From assembly GCA_017643645.1 (NCBI GenBank), contig JAEPNB010000002.1, positions 1 to 64,000 on the forward strand: 64,000 bases of DNA. The letters are read 5' to 3'. Both the position numbers and the translations under genes were made by a program. Of this stretch, positions 17,640 to 25,558 are shown one piece after another; the first letter of the stretch is position 1, and each line of letters starts with the position of its first letter. The DNA comes from Balneola sp. (GTDB taxonomy: Bacteria > Bacteroidota > Rhodothermia > Balneolales > Balneolaceae). The notes beneath the pieces were generated by a model. That model was given only the letters and a program-made list of their open reading frames with translations, did no database searches and was not told the origin of the DNA.

Positions 17640-18635
17640 TTATGCTTCAACTACACTTCTCAGCACAAAACGATCGGTTGTGAAAGCTAATGTGAATAAC
17701 AAGAATGAAAGCCCTAAATACAGAGGATACTCGTCCTTGTAGTCGGTATAAATCAGTTCTTCAACTTCGGATTTTTCCAATGTATCAATTTCATTATATA
17801 CATTTATCAATTCTTCCGTATCCGTTGCGCGATAATATTTTCCGCCTGTTAGTTGAGCTACAGACGTAAGCATTTCTTCATCAATATTAACTTCAATATT
17901 TTGATAACGACGGCCAAAGATCGGGTCCTGAATAGGGTAAGGTGCAGTGCCCCTTGTTCCGGCTCCGATAGTATAAATTTTTATTCCGTAAGTAACGGCA
18001 AGATCAGCTGCAGTAACAGGATCGATCTCTCCTGCATTGTTTTGTCCATCCGTTAACAGAATGATCACTTTACTTTTAGTTTCGCTGTCTTTGAGACGGT
18101 TGATCGCAGTGGCAATTCCCATTCCGATAGCCGTTCCGTCTTCGATTATTCCCATCTCCAAATCTTCGAGAAGTTGAGTAAGTAATTTATAATCCAGAGT
18201 GGGAGGGACTACTGTAAAACTCTTCATGGCAAAAGTAACAAGCCCGATTCGATCTGAGACCCGTTTATCCACAAATTGCTTTGCAACTTCCCGGGCAGCT
18301 TCAAACCGATTGGGTTGCAGATCTTCAGCTCTCATTGATGAAGAAATATCAATAACCATTACGATATCTATACCTTCAGCGTTACGCTCAATGGTGGTAA
18401 GTTTTTCCTGGGGCCGGGCCAGAGCGACAATTAAAAGAGCAAAACCCGTCCATGTAAAAAGCGCAGTAACCCAATGCAGGTTAGCTTTCCAGTTTCCGGG
18501 AAGATTTTTTGCACCATCAAGAGAAGAGAATGAAAGAGCGGGTCTTTTTTTTCCCAGTATTCGATACAGATACACACCAATAATAACGGGAAGTAATAAA
18601 AGTGCCCAAAACCATTCAGGATTAGCCCACTGCAT
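17640..18635 (-). CDS. batA: BatA-type von Willebrand factor A membrane protein
   Basis: 331 residues from the ATG at 18635, which has a GAGGAGG site; the frame runs twelve residues further to 18671 but without a site. Two N-terminal membrane helices (FWALLLLPVIIGVYLYR; FTWTGFALLIVALA) precede a VWA domain with an intact MIDAS (VMVIDISSSMRAEDL, TDGQNN). A last helix (YLGLSFLLFTLAF) ends the protein. This layout is that of BatA of the Bacteroides aerotolerance operon. VWA proteins of this type work with MoxR AAA ATPases and DUF58 proteins at the inner membrane; the biochemical role is poorly defined. The start overlaps the upstream gene by 14 bp. The usual batB-E genes do not follow. Confidence 0.88.
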   Translation of the reverse strand: MQWANPEWFWALLLLPVIIGVYLYRILGKKRPALSFSSLDGAKNLPGNWKANLHWVTALFTWTGFALLIVALARPQEKLTTIERNAEGIDIVMVIDISSSMRAEDLQPNRFEAAREVAKQFVDKRVSDRIGLVTFAMKSFTVVPPTLDYKLLTQLLEDLEMGIIEDGTAIGMGIATAINRLKDSETKSKVIILLTDGQNNAGEIDPVTAADLAVTYGIKIYTIGAGTRGTAPYPIQDPIFGRRYQNIEVNIDEEMLTSVAQLTGGKYYRATDTEELINVYNEIDTLEKSEVEELIYTDYKDEYPLYLGLSFLLFTLAFTTDRFVLRSVVEA

Positions 18636-19620
18636 ATTTTTCCTCCTCGTTTTGAATAAACTGGCTTTCAAATTCGGTCTTCATACGATGAATTCTTGTA
18701 CCGTCAACAATTTTTGCTCTTTCCAGAAAAGCCAATCCTTCTTTATAAGCAGCCCAGGATTCATCGAGTGTTGGTTTAAATTTTGCAAACTTGGTCATGT
18801 CAGCTTCGTTCAAAACAATACGAGTATGCTTTACTAACTGTACATCTACTCCAAAAGCATCCATATAACGAAGCACTTCCCGTGTAGTAGATTCCAATGC
18901 AGGAATTTTGTACAGTTCTTCAATATACCATCTCAACGCATCTCCAAGCTCACTATAAAACCATTTGAAATCCTTTTCTGGTTTTGCAGTGTGTTCGTCT
19001 TTAATATTAAGTAAAACGGATTCCAGTTCCTTAACAGGGTTTTTAAACTCCGGAACAGGTTTTGGGTCAACAGATTCTGACTTTTGATTTCTGAAGTATT
19101 TCCACCAAATAAAAAATGCTATTCCTAAAACTATCAGTGCGCCAACTAAGTATGGCCATAGTACAACCGGAAATGAGTAATTTGGCTTTAAAGGTTTTAG
19201 CTCGTCTTCTTCAGACGCTATTATTTGTTTATAGTTTAGAGGATAGGGCGAGCTAAAAACCAGATTTGTATCGGCATTCGAAACAATCTTAACAGGTAAA
19301 GGGGGAATAACGGCGTCTTCAATCCCAAAGAATTGCAACTCAAATTGAGCACTGTCTTTTGAAGCGCTTACTTTAAAATGCTTTACTGAGATAAATTCAA
19401 TGTTGCCGCCAAATGAATTAGAATCTGGAAAAATTATTTTTTCAGAAGCTCCTGAATTGTGTACAGTAATAGAAAAGTTAAAAATTTCACCAACAGTCAG
19501 GGAATCAACCGGACCGATTGTCGATAAATTCTGAGCATTGGATGTTCCCGAAATCAAACAAAAACAACCAATAAATGTAATTAAATTTCTATAAAGCGAA
19601 TGTCGATCAATGTTGATCAT
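18622..19620 (-). CDS. BatD/DUF4381-like membrane protein of the Bat operon
   Basis: 332 residues. A signal peptide (LITFIGCFCLISGTSNAQ, with MINIDRHSLYRN before it) leads a beta-rich periplasmic domain (about 31-165) similar to BatD-type Ig-like domains (VGEIFNFSITVHNSGASEK). One membrane helix (LWPYLVGALIVLGIAFFIWW, about 172-192) is followed by a cytoplasmic helical region of about 135 residues. The position directly before batA with a 14-bp overlap and the one-helix arrangement fit proteins annotated DUF4381 or BatD-like in MoxR/DUF58/VWA operons. I am confident of the operon role but not of the exact family name. Confidence 0.65.
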   Translation of the reverse strand: MINIDRHSLYRNLITFIGCFCLISGTSNAQNLSTIGPVDSLTVGEIFNFSITVHNSGASEKIIFPDSNSFGGNIEFISVKHFKVSASKDSAQFELQFFGIEDAVIPPLPVKIVSNADTNLVFSSPYPLNYKQIIASEEDELKPLKPNYSFPVVLWPYLVGALIVLGIAFFIWWKYFRNQKSESVDPKPVPEFKNPVKELESVLLNIKDEHTAKPEKDFKWFYSELGDALRWYIEELYKIPALESTTREVLRYMDAFGVDVQLVKHTRIVLNEADMTKFAKFKPTLDESWAAYKEGLAFLERAKIVDGTRIHRMKTEFESQFIQNEEEKYAVG

Positions 19621-19784
19621 TAATGAATTTTATCTGCTTAATTTTTTTGATGAATATAAAATATTGAGCTTAATATAATGGCTTTTGAGAGTATTGTTTA
19701 ATCAAATTTACATCTTAAAGATTTTATGAAATAAGAATAAATAATAGTAGTTTTTCTAAATCATCTGCAAAGTAAAATTAATAC

Positions 19785-21059
19785 ATGATTTGGGTTAAAA
19801 ATTTTCTTCTAGGTATGGTAGCGGTATGTCTGTTTCAGGCATGTTTTGTATTTAAGGAAAAAGCTCCTTTAACAAAGAATTCAGTTAATATTGAGGAATT
19901 CGAAGAAATTGAAGAGCTTCCCGGCCTGGATGATTACGGATACGTTAAAAATGAATCTGTAGTAAAAGAAGCAAAAGTAAAGAGAAATGAAAGTCTGTAT
20001 ATAATTCTGAGGTCGCTGGATGTGACTCCTGAAGATATCTATACGATTCAGCAAAAAGCGATAGGGAAGTTTAATCCGAGAAGGATCAATCAAAATCAAA
20101 AATACTACACCTATCATGATGCAGAGACCGGAACTCCGACCCGGATGATTTTCCATCAAACAGCTACGGATTATGTAATATTTGACTGGAGCAATGGTAT
20201 TGAAGTTGAAACAGGCTCTAAAGAAATTGAAACGGAGATTGCAACAGCTTACGGAACTATAGAATCTTCGCTGTATGAAACTCTGGTTGGACAGGGAGTA
20301 AATATGTTAGTGGCAAATGGTTTAAGTGAGATATTTGGTTGGGAAATCGACTTTTTCAGATTGTATAAAGGAGATAAATTCAAAGTGATCTATGAAAAGC
20401 GCTTTGTAGATGGAAAACCTTATGGCATCGGGCAGATAATTGCTGCAGAATTTGAACATCGGGGACAAATTTATGATGCTTACTTTTACGAAAGCGAAGA
20501 AGCATACGGCTACTATGATAATCTGGGAAATAGTGTTCAAAAAGCATTGTTAAAAGCTCCTTTTAAGTATTCTCAGCGAATAAGCTCAAATTTTTCTTAT
20601 AACCGTTTTCATCCTGTACTGAAGAGAAGAATGCCACATTATGGAGTAGACTACGCTGCGCCTATGGGAACCCCGGTTATTTCGGTAGGAGATGGAGAAA
20701 TTATAACATCGAGGTATAACGGAGCCGCCGGGAATATGGTTAAGATCAGGCATAATTCAACATATTCTACAGCTTATCTTCATTTAAATGGATACGCATC
20801 AGGAATAAAAGAAGGGAGGAGAGTTAAACAAGGCCAGGTTATAGGGTATGTAGGAAAAACCGGAAGGGTTACAGGGGTTCATTTGCATTACAACGTTTAT
20901 AAAAATGATCGTCCAGTGAATCCTGTAAAATTAGTTTTACCGCCTTCTAAAGGTATCTCTGAAGCTGAACTTGAAACTTACAAAGTATCCATTGAATCCA
21001 AAAAATCAGAGCTGGAAAAGTTAGGGAAAGAGGAAAGTTTAGCTGAGGTGTTGAATTAG
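19785..21059 (+). CDS. M23-family murein endopeptidase, probable lipoprotein
   Basis: 424 residues. The N-terminus (FLLGMVAVCLFQAC) ends in a lipobox-like LFQAC with cysteine at about residue 20, though F at -3 is atypical. The LytM domain is at about 275-390 with all ligands: H285 and D289 in HYGVDYAAPMGTP, H333 in AYLHL, H366 and H368 in VHLHYNVY. The middle region (about 60-270) is like the OapA/LysM-less N-terminal domains of MepM-type endopeptidases. It should cleave peptidoglycan cross-links in the periplasm. It sits on the opposite strand between DUF58 and the BatD-like gene; its stop at 21057-21059 touches the stop of DUF58 at 21060. Confidence 0.9.
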   Translation: MIWVKNFLLGMVAVCLFQACFVFKEKAPLTKNSVNIEEFEEIEELPGLDDYGYVKNESVVKEAKVKRNESLYIILRSLDVTPEDIYTIQQKAIGKFNPRRINQNQKYYTYHDAETGTPTRMIFHQTATDYVIFDWSNGIEVETGSKEIETEIATAYGTIESSLYETLVGQGVNMLVANGLSEIFGWEIDFFRLYKGDKFKVIYEKRFVDGKPYGIGQIIAAEFEHRGQIYDAYFYESEEAYGYYDNLGNSVQKALLKAPFKYSQRISSNFSYNRFHPVLKRRMPHYGVDYAAPMGTPVISVGDGEIITSRYNGAAGNMVKIRHNSTYSTAYLHLNGYASGIKEGRRVKQGQVIGYVGKTGRVTGVHLHYNVYKNDRPVNPVKLVLPPSKGISEAELETYKVSIESKKSELEKLGKEESLAEVLN

Positions 21060-21935
21060 TTAATAGCGGTTCAATCTCCTTAAAAAGAAGTTCATAAGAG
21101 GCTGAACATAAGATTGATTTGTACTCACTTCCACCGCGTCTATCTTCATTTTTAACAGTTTATCGTTCAGTTCCTGTTTCTGAGAAAGTCTTTTTTTCCG
21201 GTAAGATTCTCTGACTTTTCTGCTTGAAGTATCAATCAATATTTCTCTATTAGATTCTGAATCTCTCAGAGGTATAATTCCGAGATCAGGGAGAGTTTCT
21301 TCATGTTCATCATTTACTATTATACTTACCAGATCATGTTTCTGATTGGTAATTCTAAGCTGTTTATCAAAGTTACTGTCCTGAAAATCAGAAGCCAGAA
21401 CAACAATTGCTTTTCTGTCTAGTAAACGATTGATATATGATAAGGCATTAGCAATGCTTGTACCTTTTCCGGTAGGCTTAGTTGTATATAACTCCCGGAT
21501 CAATCTTAATACATGTGTTTTGCCTTTTTTAGGAGGAACAACTTTTTCGATATGATCGCTGAATAAAACTAACCCCACTTTATCACTGTTTTTTATTGCA
21601 CTGAATGCCAAAACAGCACAGATCTCAATAGCCAGATCCATCTTTGTTTGGTTAAGCGTCCCAAAAGTTCCGCTGGGAGAAATATCGACACAAAGCATTA
21701 AGGTTTGTTCGCGTTCTTCTTCAAAAATTTTGATATAAGGATCACCGGTTCTGGCAGTAACATTCCAGTCAATCTGCCGGATATCATCACCATAGTTATA
21801 AGCTCTGACTTCGGAGAACTCCATTCCTCGTCCCTTAAAAGCAGATTGATATTCACCTCCGAACAAGGTATTAACAATGCCTTTTGTTTGAACTTCCAGC
21901 TTCCTGATTTTCTTAAGAACCTCTTTTGATACCAT
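21060..21935 (-). CDS. DUF58 domain protein (VWA-like, MoxR/Bat operon partner)
   Basis: 291 residues, no membrane helix. KGRGMEFSEVRAYNYGDDIRQIDWNVTART is the DUF58 signature; LMLCVDISPSGTFGT and VLASDF give the VWA-like MIDAS fold. DUF58 proteins are encoded next to MoxR ATPases and VWA membrane proteins, as here with the BatD-like and batA genes, which lie 1.4 kb further on the same strand beyond the M23 gene. No moxR lies upstream within this window; the next gene is divergent. Whether the BatD-like/batA pair is still co-transcribed with it across the antisense M23 gene is open. Confidence 0.88.
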   Translation of the reverse strand: MVSKEVLKKIRKLEVQTKGIVNTLFGGEYQSAFKGRGMEFSEVRAYNYGDDIRQIDWNVTARTGDPYIKIFEEEREQTLMLCVDISPSGTFGTLNQTKMDLAIEICAVLAFSAIKNSDKVGLVLFSDHIEKVVPPKKGKTHVLRLIRELYTTKPTGKGTSIANALSYINRLLDRKAIVVLASDFQDSNFDKQLRITNQKHDLVSIIVNDEHEETLPDLGIIPLRDSESNREILIDTSSRKVRESYRKKRLSQKQELNDKLLKMKIDAVEVSTNQSYVQPLMNFFLRRLNRY

Positions 21936-22240
21936 AAACAGTGATCCGGGTTAAAAATTCAATTTCTAATCTAAGCATATTAAATACATTAAAAGATATA
22001 TTTTAACGAATAATAAAACGATTATTAATTAAAGTTAATTGTAGGGTGACTTAACATCTGATATTTTTCTAAAATCAACTCATAAAGATATGCAAGAGCA
22101 ATTTTAAACATTAAGATACTCTAATGCTAAAATATAAAATTAGACGATCTTCATTAAAGCTATCTAACGGGCTTTAATTGAGGGTATGGGTATCTTTTCT
22201 CAGCGCAAAAAGCGCGAAATAACTAAAAATAAACACACTT
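21936..22240. promoter_or_regulatory. 305-bp AT-rich divergent spacer with inverted repeats ahead of the surface-protein cluster
   Basis: The spacer between DUF58 (minus) and the surface cluster (plus) has no gene. Inverted repeats seen: ATTAAAGC (22153-22160) / GCTTTAAT (22171-22178) with a 10-nt spacer; AATAAT / ATTATT (22009-22014 / 22021-22026); AATTAA-AG-TTAATT (22027-22040); and GCGC-AAAAA-GCGC (22203-22215) in the probable leader 26 bp before the start codon. In such AT-rich DNA the middle two may be chance; the first and last are better candidates for an operator and a leader hairpin. No copy of the ACYRC-N8-GYAGY palindrome found at 45-57 kb was seen here. Confidence 0.45.
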
Positions 22241-22720
22241 ATGAATTATAAGTATCTATTTTTATTCGTTTTATTTCTGGGTTTATCTGTAAATACTTTT
22301 GCACAAAATGGGGAATTGTCTTCAGTTCTGAAGGCATATAAAATCTCATTGGATGCAGATAGTAACGAGGTTGCAACTGAAGTGACCGAAGTTAAGCCGG
22401 GAGATATTATTGAATATCGACTAACTTATCAGAATGAAACAGGTGGAGACATTACTCAACTTATGCCTGTTTTGCCAATACCACCCGAGATGTTCTATCT
22501 CGAAAGCTCTGCATCGCCAGCGCTGAGTGGGGCAAGCGTTAGCACCATTGCTAATGACTTCAGACAACCTCCATTGACTCGTCAGGTTACACAACCGGAT
22601 GGATCACAGGTAAACCGCGTCATTCCTGCTCAGGAATACCGACGCTTACAATGGCTAGTTCCTGCTCTTGCGGCTGGAGAAAGCATAACTCTTACCGCAA
22701 GAGTTGAGGTCCGATCATGA
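22241..22720 (+). CDS. Small secreted DUF11-like protein, first gene of the surface cluster
   Basis: 159 residues. Signal peptide MNYKYLFLFVLFLGLSVNTFAQ, then a single DUF11-like beta module: EVKPGDIIEYRLTYQNETGGDI near its start and LVPALAAGESITLTARVEV at the end. This is the same order of elements as the C-terminal modules of the 889-residue and 3260-residue proteins downstream, so it looks like a free-standing copy of their last domain. No sorting domain. It is the promoter-proximal gene of a cluster on one strand; the stop is 86 bp before the next probable start. Role inferred only: a subunit or accessory of the surface structure. Confidence 0.75.
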   Translation: MNYKYLFLFVLFLGLSVNTFAQNGELSSVLKAYKISLDADSNEVATEVTEVKPGDIIEYRLTYQNETGGDITQLMPVLPIPPEMFYLESSASPALSGASVSTIANDFRQPPLTRQVTQPDGSQVNRVIPAQEYRRLQWLVPALAAGESITLTARVEVRS

Positions 22721-22806
22721 TCAGGACTAAAACGGAATTTCAAAATTCAAATCTAAACAGTGTTCAAATAATCAAACAATTGAACCATAATAATAGGATT
22801 CAAACA

Positions 22807-25476
22807 ATGAAAACAACACATAAACTACGACAAAGGGTACAAGCTTTGTTTGGTATGTTGATGGTTTTTGCTGTTGTACTTGGCACATCTTCGGATGTTT
22901 TTGCTCAGGTACCACCGGCATCTTCATCCATCGGTAACCAGGCAACTGCAACGTACATTGATAATGGTAGTAACAATCAGTCTGTTACTTCTAATACCGT
23001 TGTTACAACTGTACAACAGGTAGCAGGTGTTACAATAACAGCCGGAGCAACCAAGCAGGTTAGTATCGGTGGTCAGGTAACATTCAGCCACATTATTACC
23101 AACACCGGTAACGGAACTGATCAGTTCACAATTACCGCAGTTGATGCAAATAATGGAGCTTATAACTTCAACAACATCAGGATTTATCCGGATGCCAACA
23201 AAGATGGAGTTGCGGATAACTTTACTGAAATATCTATAACACCAAATGTTGACCGTGCAGGTCTTGCAAACAATTCTTACGGAATTGTAATTGTAGCTGA
23301 TGTACCGGCTGGTGCACAGGATGGTCAGTTTGAAGATATCACAGTAACTGCAACAAGTAAGTTCAGTACAGATAACGGCGGTAATGAAAATGCAGTTGCT
23401 ACTGACAAAGCTGTTGTTGATGAAGATGCTGTAATCACAGTAAGCAAAGGTGTGAGTCAAACTACAGCAGATGTAGGAAATACACTTACCTATACTATCA
23501 GCTATTCAGAGAATGGTACTGCAGCAGCTACAAACCTTGTTTTGAAGGATCCGATTCCTGCTGGATTAACTTACGTTCCGGGAACTGCGGTTTGGAGTGG
23601 TAAAACAGGATTCCTGACAGATGCAGACGATGGAAACGAAAGTGGAATTACTTTCGAGCATATAACGGGTGGTACTCAGGATACTTTGAGTGCAGTTATA
23701 GCAAGTGTAACCAACGGTTCTTCAGGAACTCTATCGTTTCAGGTAACAATTGATGCCGGACAGGAAGGGGAAATCATTACCAATACTGTAATTACAACTC
23801 ATGATGATATTGCGGGTGAAAATACTGTTAACGGTACTCCTGTAACTGTAAATGAGAACTATGACATTGCATTAGTTGATGCACAGGTTGTATTGATAGA
23901 CTCAACAGAGCAGGGTGCTACTATTAATTTCATAAACCGTTATGTAAACACAGGTAGTACTGCTGATACATATAACATTACACTTGGTTCTGATAATTAC
24001 CCAAGTGGAAGACAGTTCTTCCTCTACAAGGCTGATGGGAATAACCAACCTACCAGTACTTATCAGGATACCGGTTCAGATGGAATCGAAGATACAGGGC
24101 AGATTCAACCCGGTGACACTGTAGTTGTAATTTTACAAGTTCAGTTGCCTTCAGGGATAAGTGGAGTTGGTCCGTTTTCTGTTGATAAGACGCTTACTTC
24201 TTTAGGAGATCCGACTGCAAGCGCTACTCATACTGATAGGTTAAACACTATTGTAGCACCTACAGTTGATTTGACAAACAATGCTGCTGCCGGATTAGCC
24301 GGTGCTTTAGGTGAAGAGCAAGGACCTGAAACTGCTGCAGTTGTAAGCCAAACAACAAATCCTGGAGCTACAGTATCTTTTACCCTTTTCGTAAAAAATA
24401 CAAGTGCCGGACAAGATGCTTATGATTTGGATTTTGCAGCTGATACAAATGCTTCCGGAGCCCTTTTAAATGCGGGAACAATGCCAACTGGTTGGACGGT
24501 TACTTTCCGTGACCCTAATGCCGGAAACAGTATTATAAACGAGACAGGAAACTTAGCAGCTGGTGCAAGTAAACAAATAACTGCAGAAGTATTTATTCCA
24601 GCTGGCTACCAACCGGGAATACAAGCGGTTTATTTCCAGGCTTTCTCAGCTACAACAAATGCTATTGATATTATTCATGACCAGGTAGTTGTGAATACAT
24701 TGCAAAATATGCAGTTAACAGCGAACGGATCAGGTCAAATTGCACCTGGTGGATCCCGTAATTATCTCCATACGCTTACTATTCTGAGTAACGTAACTGA
24801 GAATGATAGTTCAAATTCTAATCTTGAAATTGAATTAACAAACTCTAAGCCGGTAGGTTGGACTTCAAACGTTTATTGGGATATAAACAATAACGGTATC
24901 ATTGATGCTACTGATTCTCTGTTGACTTCAGGATCAACTGCAGGTACGTATAACTTACCTGAAGAAGTAGGTAATCTGGGCTTTAATGACCAAGTAAAAT
25001 TCATTGTAAAAGTTACCGGTTTGGCCGGACTTGATGATGGAGAGACCAATACTACTACAATCACTATTAGTGATAACCTGAGCAATCTGGCTTCAAGAAG
25101 TAATACTGACATTACTGAAGTACAGGCTGGACTTGTTGTTGTAGAAAAATTCCAGGCACCTGATGCCGGTGGAAGTGCAGGAGCCTTTACGAAGAACCCG
25201 TTCAATGTATTACCGGGTGATACAGTGTATTACAAAATCACTGTTCGTAATGACGGTTCGCAGCCTGTTACAACCATTTCTATAACTGATGACACACCTT
25301 CGTTCACTAAAATGTTGGTAGCAGCAGCTACAACTGTTAATTCAGGAACGATCGGAAGCATAGTTATCACATCTCAACCAGCAGTAGGTGGCACCGGTAC
25401 TATTCAGGTTGACATAGATCAACTTGATCCTACAGAAGAAGTGCAGCTTACATTTGCTGTAAAAGTAGACAGTTGA
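22807..25476 (+). CDS. Secreted DUF11-repeat surface protein
   Basis: 889 residues from the ATG at 22807, which puts the signal peptide (QALFGMLMVFAVVLGTSSDVFAQ) near the N-terminus. The frame reaches back to an ATG at 22717 overlapping the previous stop, but that adds 30 polar residues before the signal sequence and is less likely. An N-terminal module (IGNQATATYIDNGS, then SNTVVTTVQQVAGVT) is typical of TIGR01451/DUF11 surface proteins and recurs in the next gene. Several DUF11-like beta domains follow, for example ISVSKG-type VITVSKGVSQTTADVGNTLTYTISY. The C-terminal ~115 residues match the ends of the 159- and 3260-residue proteins. There is no sorting domain or anchor. Likely a filament or stalk component on the surface (inference). 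Confidence 0.78.
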   Translation: MKTTHKLRQRVQALFGMLMVFAVVLGTSSDVFAQVPPASSSIGNQATATYIDNGSNNQSVTSNTVVTTVQQVAGVTITAGATKQVSIGGQVTFSHIITNTGNGTDQFTITAVDANNGAYNFNNIRIYPDANKDGVADNFTEISITPNVDRAGLANNSYGIVIVADVPAGAQDGQFEDITVTATSKFSTDNGGNENAVATDKAVVDEDAVITVSKGVSQTTADVGNTLTYTISYSENGTAAATNLVLKDPIPAGLTYVPGTAVWSGKTGFLTDADDGNESGITFEHITGGTQDTLSAVIASVTNGSSGTLSFQVTIDAGQEGEIITNTVITTHDDIAGENTVNGTPVTVNENYDIALVDAQVVLIDSTEQGATINFINRYVNTGSTADTYNITLGSDNYPSGRQFFLYKADGNNQPTSTYQDTGSDGIEDTGQIQPGDTVVVILQVQLPSGISGVGPFSVDKTLTSLGDPTASATHTDRLNTIVAPTVDLTNNAAAGLAGALGEEQGPETAAVVSQTTNPGATVSFTLFVKNTSAGQDAYDLDFAADTNASGALLNAGTMPTGWTVTFRDPNAGNSIINETGNLAAGASKQITAEVFIPAGYQPGIQAVYFQAFSATTNAIDIIHDQVVVNTLQNMQLTANGSGQIAPGGSRNYLHTLTILSNVTENDSSNSNLEIELTNSKPVGWTSNVYWDINNNGIIDATDSLLTSGSTAGTYNLPEEVGNLGFNDQVKFIVKVTGLAGLDDGETNTTTITISDNLSNLASRSNTDITEVQAGLVVVEKFQAPDAGGSAGAFTKNPFNVLPGDTVYYKITVRNDGSQPVTTISITDDTPSFTKMLVAAATTVNSGTIGSIVITSQPAVGGTGTIQVDIDQLDPTEEVQLTFAVKVDS

Positions 25477-25506
25477 GCTAAATAAATATTCATAACCCAG
25501 AATTAT

Positions 25507-25537
25507 GAGGATGAGGTTGACCCCTCATTCTCCTTTT
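25507..25537 (+). terminator. Terminator-like or attenuator hairpin inside the surface cluster
   Basis: GAGGATGAGG (25507-25516) pairs with CCTCATTCTC (25523-25532) over 10 bp with one G-T wobble and a 6-nt loop, followed by C and four T. It lies 30 bp after the DUF11 gene and 21 bp before the GTG start of the 2394-residue barrel gene. The short T run suggests partial termination, which would lower expression of the barrel and giant genes relative to the small proteins upstream. Confidence 0.55.
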
Positions 25538-25558
25538 AAAAAGTTTAAAAAATAAAAA

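Noticed and set aside
18636-18671. Upstream start for batA
   Set aside because: No ribosome site there, while GAGGAGG precedes the ATG at 18635.
22717-22806. Upstream start for the DUF11 protein overlapping the previous stop
   Set aside because: It would place 30 polar residues before the signal peptide, and the ATG at 22807 gives a normal signal sequence.
22924-23460. 178-codon minus-strand open frame opposite the DUF11 protein
   Set aside because: It is a Cys/Ile/Ser-rich shadow of the repeat codons on the plus strand, without a signal or domain.
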